Shown here piece by piece: positions 16,818 to 26,182 of a stretch of DNA of 64,000 nt. The position numbers and the translations under genes are program-made. The stretch spans positions 341,847-405,846 of the forward strand of contig NZ_JAGHZZ010000008.1 in assembly GCF_017745095.1 (NCBI RefSeq), in the 5' to 3' direction. Under the pieces are notes generated by a model that saw only the letters and a program-made list of their open reading frames with translations, was not told the origin of the DNA and searched no databases. Numbering within the stretch: position 1 is the first letter of the stretch; each line of letters starts with the position of its first letter. Source of the stretch: Sporocytophaga sp. GTDB lineage: Bacteria > Bacteroidota > Bacteroidia > Cytophagales > Cytophagaceae.

Positions 16818-17396
16818 ATGAACAGACGAAAAAAACAACAGGTAAAAGAAACCTTGACGCTAAGTCTGGGGGCAATAGCTGCTGCAGGGGTAACTGCAGG
16901 CCTTGTATACTTATATAAGAAAAACGCTGAACATTGGCTTCCACTTGACGTAGCGACCAACGTTGACCTTCAAAAATATTCCGGAGACTGGTATGAAATT
17001 GCGCGTCTTCCAAATAGGTTTGAGAAGCATTGTTATTCTTCCAAAGCCAGCTATTCAATTAATGAAGATGGAACCATTAAAGTGGTGAATTCTTGTCATA
17101 TCGATTCTACAGGTGAAACTAAATCTGAAGAAGGCATTGCTTGGCCTAAAGACGCATCTGATAATGCAAGACTAAAAGTTCAATTCTTCTGGCCATTTAC
17201 AGCCGATTACAATATCATTGATGTTGATCCTGATTATCAATATGCTTTAGTTGGTACTGAATCAAGGAAGTACTTATGGATTATGAGCAGGAAACCTGAA
17301 CTTGACCTTGAAACAATTAAAAGCTTGGTGGAGAAAGCCACACAGCAGGGATTTAACACTCTTGAACTAATTTTCGCTAAAAATACATTCAGTTAA
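16818..17396 (+). CDS. Membrane-anchored lipocalin (Blc-like)
   Basis: A 192-residue bacterial lipocalin. Residues 12-32 form a single hydrophobic helix without a lipobox, probably an inner-membrane anchor or uncleaved signal. The lipocalin barrel follows, with the diagnostic GDWYEIARLPNRFEK motif at about 55-69 (structurally conserved region 1), then YALVGTESRKYLWIMSRKP, which is the usual C-terminal region. Such proteins bind fatty acids or lysophospholipids and are linked to envelope maintenance. It follows the lipid ABC operon by 80 bp, which fits membrane lipid upkeep. It is followed by its own terminator. Confidence 0.9.
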   Translation: MNRRKKQQVKETLTLSLGAIAAAGVTAGLVYLYKKNAEHWLPLDVATNVDLQKYSGDWYEIARLPNRFEKHCYSSKASYSINEDGTIKVVNSCHIDSTGETKSEEGIAWPKDASDNARLKVQFFWPFTADYNIIDVDPDYQYALVGTESRKYLWIMSRKPELDLETIKSLVEKATQQGFNTLELIFAKNTFS

Positions 17397-17400
17397 TTTT

Positions 17401-17427
17401 AAGGCAGGATATATTTATCCTGCCTTT
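17401..17427 (+). terminator. Terminator after the lipocalin gene
   Basis: AAGGCAGGAT at 17401-17410 pairs with ATCCTGCCTT at 17417-17426, with a short T-run. It starts five bases past the lipocalin stop codon. Confidence 0.75.
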
Positions 17428-17482
17428 CCATTAACACTTATTGTAGTATGAGGTTGTGTAAAGACATTAAACCATTAGTTCC

Positions 17483-18241
17483 ATGATTCGCAAAATTGTT
17501 TGTCCAACTGATTATTCCGATAACTCAATAAATGCAATCAAGTATCTTAAAGATTTAGCGGCATTAAGCAATGCCACTATTGAACTCGTACATGTACAAA
17601 CACCTATACCTCATCACTTATCGGAAGAGACGGAAGACTTACTTCAAAATATCAAACATGAAAAATTGGTACTGTGGGGAAATGTAACAGATGAGATCGT
17701 AAACGAAATTACTAAAACACATGCGGACATAGTTGGGATAAGTAGCTTAGGAAAAAATAAAGAAGAAAATTTCTTCATCAGTAAAGTTACTTTATCAATT
17801 GTTAACCAGTCCAGCTTCCCTATTTTAATTATCCCTCCAGATGCAAATTTTCAAAGCTTTAACAAGTTCCTTTTTGTGAGTCATTTAAAAGATCAAAACT
17901 ACCTTAGTTTCCGATGGATTGCAGAATTTATCCGTCCATATTCAGGAAGATTTGAAGTATTATATTTTGCAGAAGAGAGGCTTAAATGGTTTGAGAAAAA
18001 AGAAGTAGCCGCAAACTTCGAAAGTCTCCATCACTCATTGAAAACCCCGCCTATTGATGTCCATATTAATGATTGCAAAAATATTCTTATACGATTAGAA
18101 ACCTTTGCAAGAGAACAAAGAGCTGATGTAATATGTATAGAAAAGTCAAGCAGAATATTTCAGATGATCATTGAACAAGATAACATTGACAGAATGCCAT
18201 GTTGCACTGATACACCCATCCTGATTGTTCCAACAATATGA
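17483..18241 (+). CDS. Universal stress protein, tandem UspA type
   Basis: A 252-residue cytoplasmic protein with two UspA-like halves. The first (residues 1-122) begins IRKIVCPTDYSDNSINAIKYLKDLA and ends FPILIIPPD, with a shortened middle. The second (about 128-252) is more degenerate but ends with the conserved TPILIVPTI strand. The first half lacks a clear G2xG9G(S/T) nucleotide loop, so ATP binding is doubtful. Usp proteins respond to starvation or redox stress. It converges with the glycosyltransferase gene, with only 8 bp between the stops. Confidence 0.85.
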   Translation: MIRKIVCPTDYSDNSINAIKYLKDLAALSNATIELVHVQTPIPHHLSEETEDLLQNIKHEKLVLWGNVTDEIVNEITKTHADIVGISSLGKNKEENFFISKVTLSIVNQSSFPILIIPPDANFQSFNKFLFVSHLKDQNYLSFRWIAEFIRPYSGRFEVLYFAEERLKWFEKKEVAANFESLHHSLKTPPIDVHINDCKNILIRLETFAREQRADVICIEKSSRIFQMIIEQDNIDRMPCCTDTPILIVPTI

Positions 18242-18249
18242 TGTAAAAG

Positions 18250-19704
18250 TTAAAACTTATCAAACAAATGTAACCACTGAAGGATCTGTCTGAAAATCAA
18301 AAAATGATCTATTACGGTTTTCTGAGCTCTGTGCCCTAAGACTTCTCTCTTTTTAGGCTCTTTAAGGAGAGTATTCAGAACATTTGCAACCTCTTCAGGA
18401 TCTTTAGGATTTTTAACAATTTTCCCCTGGATATCATCCATAATCTGCTCATTGATACCACAAGTATACCCTCCGATCACGGGTTTCTTTTTCCACATGG
18501 CTTCTGTTACAGTTAACCCAAATCCCTCTCTGATAGAGTTCTGAACGACTACTGAAGCACAAAGCTGAAGGGCATTAACAATTAGGTGATTCTGTTTTCT
18601 CGACTCCATTGGTAAATTCAATATTACAATATCCCTTTGCAATGCCGGTGGAAGACTTTTATAATAATCAATAATTTCTTTTAATACTTCTTCACCCTCC
18701 GGATCATCTGAAACATAAGTCGGATCAGGACCTGCCAATACTAGCTTAAGCATCTCCAATCGTTTGCTATGTCTGTGATTAAATTGATATGAACCATTAG
18801 TCTTAATTAACTCAAAACCTTTTATCAATTCCAAAAACCCCTTTAACCTGTCCCACCGACCTACCTGCAATGCAAATGGCTTATACAATAACCCAGGATC
18901 AGAGGGTGTAAATGGCCGGGAAAATATTCCATCTGGGTGAAGACGTTTGGCCATATTGCCGAATGGTGGTGTAAGAACCGCCTGATAAGGCCTTGCCAAT
19001 CCTGAGTTACTAAGAATACCAACAGTCTTATGAATTGAAAGGTATCTGTTTTTATGATCCAAAGGATCAATTGTGGGGTGCATCACAGAAGCTCTCCCTG
19101 ATAAATGACCAGGAATATATGCTGTAGCAGAAAATACATTAAAATTATAAAGTTCAGTATATGGACGAAGAAAGTCCCATGCGTTTTGTGTCTGCTCTGT
19201 ATGCTGATCTATTCCTATATGACATCTCCAGATAAACTTTAAAGGAAGTTGTCCTTTCAAATATTTTATCATACCAGCAGGTTGTGGATCATGAATCACC
19301 ACAATATCATGAGGTTTTAATAATTTAAGCAAGGCTTCTGCATTTTCTTTATTTACCTGCTCGTACAATGCTCTTTCTTCTTCATATACAAAATCACAAC
19401 AAACCCCGTGAATAAGATTATGAAGTTTTTTGGTAACATTAAAGAATTCCTTTTGATCAGATCCTGTAACTACCCATTCTGTATCAATACCGATCTGCCT
19501 AAACAAACTTATAAGTCGAGGCATCATTTCAGCTACACCCCCACCCTGGGCAGTTGAATTGATCATCCAGACTTTCCTTCCCTTCAGTTTTGGAACCAAT
19601 ACACATGCTTCACTTTGCAGCGCCCTTAATCCGGGAGAAAGCGTTGCATATAAGTCATAATCATCCAGCTTTACCCCTATATTTACTTCAATCGTTTTTA
19701 TCAT
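18250..19704 (-). CDS. GT4 glycosyltransferase, trehalose synthase (TreT)-like
   Basis: A 484-residue GT-B fold glycosyltransferase. The N-terminal domain has GRKVWMINSTAQGGGVAEMMPRL near 43-65 and HDPQPAGMIKYL near 138-149, both matching the trehalose glycosyltransferring synthase group, which makes trehalose from NDP-glucose and glucose. The C-terminal nucleotide-sugar domain contains QVGRWDRLKGFLELI and the retaining E-x7-E motif in SIREGFGLTVTEAMWKKKPVIGG. No trehalose genes lie nearby, so the product (trehalose or another alpha-glucoside) is inferred from similarity alone. A stress role would fit the neighbouring Usp gene. Confidence 0.75.
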   Translation of the reverse strand: MIKTIEVNIGVKLDDYDLYATLSPGLRALQSEACVLVPKLKGRKVWMINSTAQGGGVAEMMPRLISLFRQIGIDTEWVVTGSDQKEFFNVTKKLHNLIHGVCCDFVYEEERALYEQVNKENAEALLKLLKPHDIVVIHDPQPAGMIKYLKGQLPLKFIWRCHIGIDQHTEQTQNAWDFLRPYTELYNFNVFSATAYIPGHLSGRASVMHPTIDPLDHKNRYLSIHKTVGILSNSGLARPYQAVLTPPFGNMAKRLHPDGIFSRPFTPSDPGLLYKPFALQVGRWDRLKGFLELIKGFELIKTNGSYQFNHRHSKRLEMLKLVLAGPDPTYVSDDPEGEEVLKEIIDYYKSLPPALQRDIVILNLPMESRKQNHLIVNALQLCASVVVQNSIREGFGLTVTEAMWKKKPVIGGYTCGINEQIMDDIQGKIVKNPKDPEEVANVLNTLLKEPKKREVLGHRAQKTVIDHFLIFRQILQWLHLFDKF

Positions 19705-19864
19705 CTGAATAGCAATGCGGCAATTCTACCTTTATCATTAAAATACCCTACGACTGTTCAAATGTTTAGCAATCAGTTTCCCTGAAAATACGTATACCAG
19801 TATATAAAAAATATATATTGCAAAATACTATCATAACCAAACCGTTACATAGAAAATCTGAATT

Positions 19865-20521
19865 ATGAATTACTCTACTGCTTCAAGTTTAAAGTTTTCG
19901 GAAGAAAAATCGAATGTTTTTCCATTGGTACTCCTTTTGTTATTTATGGGAGTATGGCTATGGACATTGATTGACACTTCAGATATAAACAATTGGTTTC
20001 TTGAAAATACACTGACCTTCATATTCGGTGCTATATTGCTTCTTTCATACAAAAAATATAGACTCTCAGATCTTAGCTATACATTCATTTTTATATATCT
20101 TAACCTTCACGTTTACGGAGCAAAATACACCTATGCTGAAAACCCCTTTGGCTTTTGGCTTCAGGAAATTTTACATACATCAAGAAACCATTATGATAGG
20201 ATCGTTCATTTTAGCTTTGGTTTCTTACTTGCATACCCTATGCGGGATCTTTTCAAAAACACATTTGAATTTCCTGACAAATATTGCTGGCTGCTTCCTG
20301 CTGAGATAACATTATCTTTTAGTGCAATGTATGAGCTCATAGAATGGGCTGTTGCAGATCTTTTATTTCCGTCGCAGGGAGCTGCCTATTTAGGTTCGCA
20401 AGGAGATATTTGGGATGCACAGAAAGACATGGGACTTGCTTTCTCCGGAGCTATCCTTATTTTGGTAATAGTATTTATTTGTCAAAAAATATTTAGTAGG
20501 ACCTCAAAACAACATTTATAA
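19865..20521 (+). CDS. DUF2238 (YjdF-like) integral membrane protein
   Basis: A 218-residue inner-membrane protein with about five to six hydrophobic helices. It carries the DUF2238 hallmarks: HVYGAKYTYAENPFG (near 80-94), NHYDRIVHFSFGFLLAYP, ELIEWA and QGDIWDAQKDMGLAFSGA near the last helix. The conserved acidic and His residues suggest a membrane enzyme or metal site, but no biochemical role is established to my knowledge. Its terminator is shared with the convergent histidine kinase gene. Confidence 0.85.
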   Translation: MNYSTASSLKFSEEKSNVFPLVLLLLFMGVWLWTLIDTSDINNWFLENTLTFIFGAILLLSYKKYRLSDLSYTFIFIYLNLHVYGAKYTYAENPFGFWLQEILHTSRNHYDRIVHFSFGFLLAYPMRDLFKNTFEFPDKYCWLLPAEITLSFSAMYELIEWAVADLLFPSQGAAYLGSQGDIWDAQKDMGLAFSGAILILVIVFICQKIFSRTSKQHL

Positions 20522-20539
20522 AAAATTTCAATGTGATAT

Positions 20540-20572
20540 AAAAAGCCAAGCAGACAGCTGTTTTGGCTTTTT
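20540..20572. terminator. Bidirectional terminator between DUF2238 and the PAS kinase
   Basis: AAAAAGCCAA at 20540-20549 and TTGGCTTTTT at 20563-20572 form a 10-bp stem with U-runs on both strands, between two convergent genes. Confidence 0.85.
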
Positions 20573-20573
20573 G

Positions 20574-22205
20574 TTATAAGTTTTTAAGATACACTTTAAA
20601 GGTAGTACCAACTCCTTCTGTGCTTTGAAGTTCAATTTTGCCACCGGAATTTTCTATTATCCTTTTGATGATATACAACCCAATTCCGCTGCCCTCCACG
20701 TGCTGATGAGCCCGTTCAAACATATTAAAAATTTTATGCTGATTCTCCGAACTTATCCCCAAACCATTATCTGAAATAGTAAGTAATACAAAATTATCGG
20801 CAGATTCGGTAGACAAATGTATCTCTGGTCTTCGCTCAGAGGAAGAGTACTTCAGTGCATTTGAAAGAAGATTATAAATAATACTCCTTAAGTTTTTTCT
20901 GGAATATTTTATAGTATCTACTTTAAAATCTGTAACAATAACAGGATCATTACTAATCTTTATAAGCTCCCTTATATCAAGAATAACTTCATTATACATT
21001 TCGGAGAAAGTAAGTACTTCCGGCTCTAGATTGCCCACTCTCTGAACTTTGCTAATTTCTGTCAGATCCTTAATTGTAGTTTTAAATCTTTCAATGGAAA
21101 AAAGCATCATATCAATTAAAGACTGCTGCTCTTCATTAAATGAACCATCCATCATGTAAGCCTGCAGAAGTCCCTCAATGTTAGAGATCGGAGCTTTAAG
21201 ATCATGAGATGCCGTATATATAAAATTATCAAGATCATTATTAATCTTTAATAGTTCTACATTTCTTAACTCAAGACTTTTCCGGCTATCTGCAAGTTCT
21301 TTTTTAGCCATTTCCTCTTCAGATATATCCTGAATGATTCCGCTAAATCTATATGGTTCACCTCTCAGATCAAAATAAGTTCTACCCTTTGCCCTTACTG
21401 TGCGCTCCACACCTGTTAAAGGATGAAGTATAGTACAAACAACATTAAATAATCCTCCAGAGCTATATTCAAAGGATTGTTTTATTGCCTCCCTGACGGC
21501 CTCTCGTTCAGAGCTTACAACATTAGTGATAGCTTCTTCCAGACTTGTTTCCGTATTCAAAGGAATACCGATCCATTCTTTTAATCTGTTATTACTTTTA
21601 AAAACGTTCGTAACAGGATTGTACTCCCATGTAGCCAATTCAGAAGATTCTATTGCAAAATGTAATTGGTCTTTACTTTCTTTAAGTTTTATTGAATTAA
21701 GAACCTTTTCAGTAGTTTCGTTACAAACAACCAATACTCCACTTATTTCCCCGGAATCACCTATAATTGGGCTATATCCAAACGTCCAGTAAACATCTTC
21801 TATTTTCCCGTTTCGGTAAATTGGTATAAGTTGATCTTCACTCCAGGTGGCTTCTCCTGTAGTCATCACCTGATTTATGAGAGGATAGATTATGTTCCAA
21901 ATTTCCTGCCAGCAATTTTTTCCTTTTTGTCCAAGCGCATTAGGGTGTTTTCCATTATTACCTAAACTAGGTCGATACGCGTCATTATAAAACTGTACAA
22001 GATCTTCTCCCCACCAAATGAACATAGGAAACTTAGACAACAGTATCATAGACACCATGGTCTTGAGGCTTTGAGGCCATTGTTCTATTGGCCCTACTGA
22101 AGTTTTAGACCAATCAAACTTTCTAATGAGGGATACCATTTCTCCTTCCCCGGAAAGAAAGCCTGAATGTTTAGATTTTGTATCCGGCGAAGGTTTGGTT
22201 GCCAT
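20574..22205 (-). CDS. PAS-domain sensor histidine kinase
   Basis: A 543-residue soluble histidine kinase. Residues ~25-170 are a PAS-like sensor with the WSKTSVGPIEQWPQSLKTMV start and FPMFIWWGEDLVQFYNDAY typical of bacteriophytochrome-associated PAS domains. A second PAS domain with PAC-like tail lies at about 175-300. The dimerisation/phosphoacceptor domain follows, with His334 in TASHDLKAP. The ATPase domain has NLLSNALKYSS, DNGLGIS and GSGIGLYIIKRI. There are no membrane helices, so the signal is cytoplasmic. No response regulator is adjacent, making it an orphan kinase. Confidence 0.93.
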   Translation of the reverse strand: MATKPSPDTKSKHSGFLSGEGEMVSLIRKFDWSKTSVGPIEQWPQSLKTMVSMILLSKFPMFIWWGEDLVQFYNDAYRPSLGNNGKHPNALGQKGKNCWQEIWNIIYPLINQVMTTGEATWSEDQLIPIYRNGKIEDVYWTFGYSPIIGDSGEISGVLVVCNETTEKVLNSIKLKESKDQLHFAIESSELATWEYNPVTNVFKSNNRLKEWIGIPLNTETSLEEAITNVVSSEREAVREAIKQSFEYSSGGLFNVVCTILHPLTGVERTVRAKGRTYFDLRGEPYRFSGIIQDISEEEMAKKELADSRKSLELRNVELLKINNDLDNFIYTASHDLKAPISNIEGLLQAYMMDGSFNEEQQSLIDMMLFSIERFKTTIKDLTEISKVQRVGNLEPEVLTFSEMYNEVILDIRELIKISNDPVIVTDFKVDTIKYSRKNLRSIIYNLLSNALKYSSSERRPEIHLSTESADNFVLLTISDNGLGISSENQHKIFNMFERAHQHVEGSGIGLYIIKRIIENSGGKIELQSTEGVGTTFKVYLKNL

Positions 22206-22303
22206 GGATTTAATTTATTTGATTAAAATTAAAAAATACTCAGAAAGTTATAACAACTATATCTCTCTTATATTAATAAATTAATCCAACGAAACTAAAT
22301 CTA

Positions 22304-23080
22304 TCAAGGAACCTGAACAGAAATCACATTGGATCCCAAGAAGTTTATATTAGGAAATATAAGTTTCCCAGACCCTAAATCTGTATAAGCATTTGTAAAA
22401 ATCGAACTTCCGTAAGCCCTAAGATATACTATAGATCCTTTTTTAAAACCATATTTCTGTAAATCTTTTAAGCTTTTGGTAAAAGTTTCACTTTCTGAAG
22501 CAAACAAACCCTCTCCCTCTTCATTAGTAAAGTAAAAGTACTTGTCATTTATACCAAAGACTTTATCATAGTTTTCCGGTGATACGTTTGGGGACTTACT
22601 TGCAAAAATCAAATATCCACGAGGCTTCTCAGGAGTACCTGCAGGTGAAAGTTTTCCTGAGACCTTAATTTCTGAAAGAGAAGGATTAGTTGTAAATGTA
22701 AGGGTTTGTACAACAGTAGTAGACGGTTGACACAACTTAAATTTCTGATCTTTATTATTAAGGTAAAAAGGTATACTGCCACTCCCCACATTGGACACGT
22801 AATAGTTTATTACATTAAAACCATCACCGGTAAATAAGATATTTAATGGTCCTGCAGATATATAATTATAAAGAACAAACTTTCCGGAAGTATCTGCTGC
22901 AGCACTTGAATTAGAACTTTCGACAGTAGCAAATATTCTATTAGTATTGGGAAGTTCATTTCCAAATTCATCATATCCATCTACATAACCAATGATCTGA
23001 TTAACTGGATCAGGGTCACGATCTGGCCTGCATGCCATTAAAACGATTAATGACAAAAAATAAATAATGTTCTTTTTCAT
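22304..23080 (-). CDS. Hypothetical lipoprotein with carboxypeptidase-regulatory-like domain
   Basis: A 258-residue lipoprotein (lipobox LMAC, Cys17, followed by RPDRDPDP). Residues ~25-100 look like a beta-sandwich regulatory domain (IIGYVDGYDEFGNELPNT; ADTSGKFVLYNYISAGPLNILF). The second half is beta-rich (STTVVQTLTFTTNPSLSEIKVSG; GYLIFASKSPNVSPENYDKVF). Probably exposed at the outer membrane or in the periplasm. No neighbouring transporter or enzyme indicates a role. Function unknown. Confidence 0.7.
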   Translation of the reverse strand: MKKNIIYFLSLIVLMACRPDRDPDPVNQIIGYVDGYDEFGNELPNTNRIFATVESSNSSAAADTSGKFVLYNYISAGPLNILFTGDGFNVINYYVSNVGSGSIPFYLNNKDQKFKLCQPSTTVVQTLTFTTNPSLSEIKVSGKLSPAGTPEKPRGYLIFASKSPNVSPENYDKVFGINDKYFYFTNEEGEGLFASESETFTKSLKDLQKYGFKKGSIVYLRAYGSSIFTNAYTDLGSGKLIFPNINFLGSNVISVQVP

Positions 23081-23152
23081 AATATTAAACAGATGATAAA
23101 AATAAATCTCTTAAAAATAATTGCTGTAAGGAATTTCAATAAAAAAACAATA

Positions 23153-23512
23153 TTAGTTTACTACTTCAAAAGATTCGACATCAAAATCACCATTAACAAG
23201 TGTTAAATCAATTTGTCTGATATAGGAAAAAAGAATTTCCGGAGACACATCCTTTTTAAACTTCTTAACACGGATTTTACCTACATGCTGAGGTTCTGTA
23301 ATTAATAACTTTTTATCAACTGCAAAAACCGTCACTACCATATCTTTATGATTCAGATAGATCCGCAAAGAAACAGGTTCATATTGAAGAAGGTTAATCC
23401 CCATCACAGATTCAGAAAAGGCATTAAAATCCATGGTTTCATTAAAGTTCAGTGATACAGCGCCTGCCATGTCATCATACCTTGTCTCGATCTTTGGGAT
23501 ATGCTTTTCCAT
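23153..23512 (-). CDS. Hypothetical cytoplasmic protein
   Basis: A 119-residue protein without signal or membrane segment and not recognised. It has alternating strand and helix patterns (VSLRIYLNHKDMVVTVFAVDKKLLITEPQHVG) and ends in an acidic strand (DLTLVNGDFDVESFEVVN). It is separated by about 70 bp from the lipoprotein gene on the same strand, so co-transcription is possible. Composition and length support a real gene, but nothing indicates the function. Confidence 0.55.
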   Translation of the reverse strand: MEKHIPKIETRYDDMAGAVSLNFNETMDFNAFSESVMGINLLQYEPVSLRIYLNHKDMVVTVFAVDKKLLITEPQHVGKIRVKKFKKDVSPEILFSYIRQIDLTLVNGDFDVESFEVVN

Positions 23513-23662
23513 TACCTTCCTTTTTGCTTCTATATCTAAAAGTAATAAAACTATAGAATTGTTCTAAATTCCATGTCATATTTACAGACTTCAGAACAAT
23601 TAAGAAGTTCCCAGGTTGTTCATATATCATATGTAATTTTTCACGCCTAAACGTAATACCTT

Positions 23663-23845
23663 ATGAAAATAGTTTTCAGAATTGTCTCAATTATACTCAG
23701 ATGCGTAATATTCGCTGTATTCTACTGCTTATCAGTAATTATAGGTGAAGTATTATCAATTTATCACTTGGTAAAAATGATATTACACCCACCCAAAAAT
23801 CAGTTTGAACCACAAAAGGCTCCTCTAAAAGCAAAAAATATTTAA
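23663..23845 (+). CDS. Small single-helix membrane protein
   Basis: A 60-residue protein whose first ~40 residues are strongly hydrophobic (IVSIILRCVIFAVFYCLSVIIGEVLSIY), followed by a basic, Pro-rich tail (HPPKNQFEPQKAPLKAKNI) expected on the cytoplasmic side. ATG start with an AT-rich leader. It precedes the 257-residue hypothetical gene by about 50 bp on the same strand. Length and composition are compatible with a real small membrane protein, but there is no family match I can name. Confidence 0.5.
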   Translation: MKIVFRIVSIILRCVIFAVFYCLSVIIGEVLSIYHLVKMILHPPKNQFEPQKAPLKAKNI

Positions 23846-23895
23846 TTAAACCATTGGATAATTTTATCTTAGTCCAATGAACAACAGTATTAAAA

Positions 23896-24669
23896 TTGGA
23901 CAAACAAAATAAATTTATTATCCGCGAAATCATCAGGGAAAAATCCGAGCTTGGCCCCGGCATTATCTTATTTGAGTTTGAGGATAAGCTTACGGCAGAG
24001 AAAAAATTTAATGAACTGCGAGTTCGAAAAGTCAGAGAAAGTAACCTTTACGATATACTGCTGACTCTTTCAGATGAACGAATTTTAATGGTTAATGAAT
24101 ACTTCTTTGATCAATTTGGGAAGGCACTTGTTAAGGAACATCCTGATGGAGATATTGAATATCTATTTGACCCACTTGAATTTCAACTTCCAGTATCTGC
24201 CACAGACAAACAAATTCTCGAACTTATTAATAAAGGAAAAATAAGAACACATCTATTCTTCGAATTTGAAGGCACACCTACTTTATATACTGTTGAGAAA
24301 AACCCTGACATTACTTTTTACAACAGTGGCAAAGTTTTTCGGATGCCAGATATTGCATCAAAATGGTATTATCATTCAGAAAAAGAAGCACTGGAAAACA
24401 CTATAAAATTATTTGAGTTTGCCATTAGTAATTATGCTCTGAAACGAATTGAAGTTAAAGATCCTCAGACATGCGACTGGCACCTGCTATCTTCGCTAAA
24501 GAAAAAAGGATTAATTGACTTTGATGCAAATATGGGGATCATCCACATCAATGAAAGACTAAGTAGAGAAGAAACTAGGGATTTAATTTTCTCAATAAAT
24601 CCTAAACCCTTTCTTATAAGACAAGCTACTCTTGAAGAAGAGAAAGCTGACCATATGCGTCACATATAG
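23896..24669 (+). CDS. Hypothetical protein with probable TTG start
   Basis: A 257-residue soluble protein of unknown function. The first codon of the open frame is TTG, and the first internal Met is some 60 residues in, so TTG is the likely start. An ATG about 19 bases upstream opens a different frame that ends after 11 codons. The protein is rich in Glu/Lys and aromatic residues, with several mixed alpha/beta segments (ELGPGIILFEFEDKLTAEKKF; DSGDIEYLFDP-like acidic loops). There is no signal peptide and no membrane helix. It converges with the SDR gene downstream. Confidence 0.7.
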   Translation: MDKQNKFIIREIIREKSELGPGIILFEFEDKLTAEKKFNELRVRKVRESNLYDILLTLSDERILMVNEYFFDQFGKALVKEHPDGDIEYLFDPLEFQLPVSATDKQILELINKGKIRTHLFFEFEGTPTLYTVEKNPDITFYNSGKVFRMPDIASKWYYHSEKEALENTIKLFEFAISNYALKRIEVKDPQTCDWHLLSSLKKKGLIDFDANMGIIHINERLSREETRDLIFSINPKPFLIRQATLEEEKADHMRHI

Positions 24670-24693
24670 TAAGCTTTCTCTGCAGTCATCTCG

Positions 24694-25542
24694 TCAAACT
24701 CCCATTTTAAAATTTTTGTAGAAAATTTTATCTAAAGTACGATCAGACAATGACCTTGGCAAAATCCAGTTAATGACTTTCTGTGCTACTGGTGCATACC
24801 TCACAGAGGCTTGCCCTGTTTCACTGGCTTTCAATATCACTTCAGCAATTTCTTCAGGAGCCATGCCTTTTTTCTCTTCAGTCAATGCATAATCAATAAA
24901 ACTTCTATATGCTTTTTTATAGCTGGTATGGTCAAATGCATTTAACCTTGCAGCTTTATTCCAAATAGGAGTGCGTACGTTACCGGGACCAATAATGATC
25001 ACATCTATCCCAGAAGGCATAAGCTCCCTTCTGAAACTTGCAGATACGGCTTCAACCGCATGTTTGGACGAAGCATATGCACCTAGAAAAGGCGCTGATA
25101 TTTTCCCGGCAACGGAACTGATGTTAATTACCTTTCCCGATCTATTTGTACTCAAACCCCTAACTTTCAACATTGGCAAAAAAGCCCTGGTTACCTTGAT
25201 CAGCCCTATAACGTTTACATCAAATATATTCTGTATTTCCTGAATATCCTGATATTCCAGAGGACCAGCCAATGCCATTCCTGCATTATTAACCAGACAA
25301 TCCAGAGGGTGCCCATTCAGTTCTTTTCTTACAATTTCTGAGCATTTTTCAATTTCATCCCACTTACAAACATCCATTACCAAAGGGTAAAAATTGAGAC
25401 CCAATAAGGCTTTCAGATTTTGCGCATCATCTGCCTTTCTTACAGATCCAAACACTCTATAACCTTTTGAAAGAAAAAGTCTGGCAGTGGCGTTTCCAAT
25501 ACCAGAAGAAACACCGGTAATCACAACCGTTTTTTGAGTCAT
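24694..25542 (-). CDS. SDR-family oxidoreductase
   Basis: A 282-residue classical SDR. TGVSSGIG is at residues 9-16, NNAG at 85-88, Ser142/143, Tyr156 and Lys160 (YASSK). The extended C-terminal part (about 190-282) with APVAQKVINWILPRSLSDR resembles the retinol/17-beta-steroid dehydrogenase-like subgroup acting on hydrophobic alcohols. Ser33-Arg35 after the second strand favours NADP(H). It follows a Crp/Fnr-type regulator on the same strand, with 70 bp between them, suggesting regulation or co-transcription. The substrate is unknown. Confidence 0.88.
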   Translation of the reverse strand: MTQKTVVITGVSSGIGNATARLFLSKGYRVFGSVRKADDAQNLKALLGLNFYPLVMDVCKWDEIEKCSEIVRKELNGHPLDCLVNNAGMALAGPLEYQDIQEIQNIFDVNVIGLIKVTRAFLPMLKVRGLSTNRSGKVINISSVAGKISAPFLGAYASSKHAVEAVSASFRRELMPSGIDVIIIGPGNVRTPIWNKAARLNAFDHTSYKKAYRSFIDYALTEEKKGMAPEEIAEVILKASETGQASVRYAPVAQKVINWILPRSLSDRTLDKIFYKNFKMGV

Positions 25543-25612
25543 AGCTATTTATTTTGATTTAAGGCAAAGTAAGAGAATGGACACTAAAAAAATTTTGCCT
25601 TTTGGCAAAAAC

Positions 25613-26182
25613 TCATCGATATCGATTTCTTATCCGGCTAAGTGTATATTGACTCACTCCCAGGTAGGATGCGATAATATTCAGTGGGATCCTTTGTACA
25701 ATCCCAGGCTGCCTTTCCATAAGTTTGTGATATCTCGTATAGGCATCATCTAATACCATTTCATTACTAAGTTTTAATTTTTCCAAAAGCGCTTTTTCAG
25801 TCAGTTTTCTGATAATGCTATCCCAGTTAGAAATAGCGGTTGAAAAATACTCCATAGCTTCTCTTGTGATGATAACCAACTCCATATCTGTAAGAGCCTG
25901 CAGATATTCTTTTGAAGGACTTCTGTCATTAAAACTTGTCAGATCTACAGCAAAATGCTTTTCATTAATAAAATACCTGGTAAACTCCTCTCCCGACTCG
26001 TTAAAAAACTGCACCCTGATTATTCCAGATTTTACAAAACCAATTTTATTGCATATAGCTCCCAACTCCAGAAAAAAACTTCCTTTTTTCAATTTTTCTA
26101 TATATAAAAAACTTCTTAAAATCTCTTTACTTTCCTCACTAAGAAGTTCGACCTGCTCCAAAAATTCAATCAAATTCTCCAT
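25613..26182 (-). CDS. Crp/Fnr-family transcriptional regulator
   Basis: A 189-residue regulator. Residues ~10-115 form a cyclic-nucleotide-binding-like beta-roll (FLELGAICNKIGFVKSGIIRVQF; DLTSFNDRSPSKEYLQALTDMELVIIT). A dimerisation helix follows, then a short C-terminal winged helix with IPLNIIASYLGVSQYTLSRIR as recognition helix. No Cys cluster is present, so it is not an Fe-S Fnr. The conserved Glu/Arg pair for cAMP binding is not evident, so the ligand is unknown. It lies upstream of the SDR on the same strand, a common one-regulator/one-enzyme pairing in this phylum. Confidence 0.9.
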   Translation of the reverse strand: MENLIEFLEQVELLSEESKEILRSFLYIEKLKKGSFFLELGAICNKIGFVKSGIIRVQFFNESGEEFTRYFINEKHFAVDLTSFNDRSPSKEYLQALTDMELVIITREAMEYFSTAISNWDSIIRKLTEKALLEKLKLSNEMVLDDAYTRYHKLMERQPGIVQRIPLNIIASYLGVSQYTLSRIRNRYR

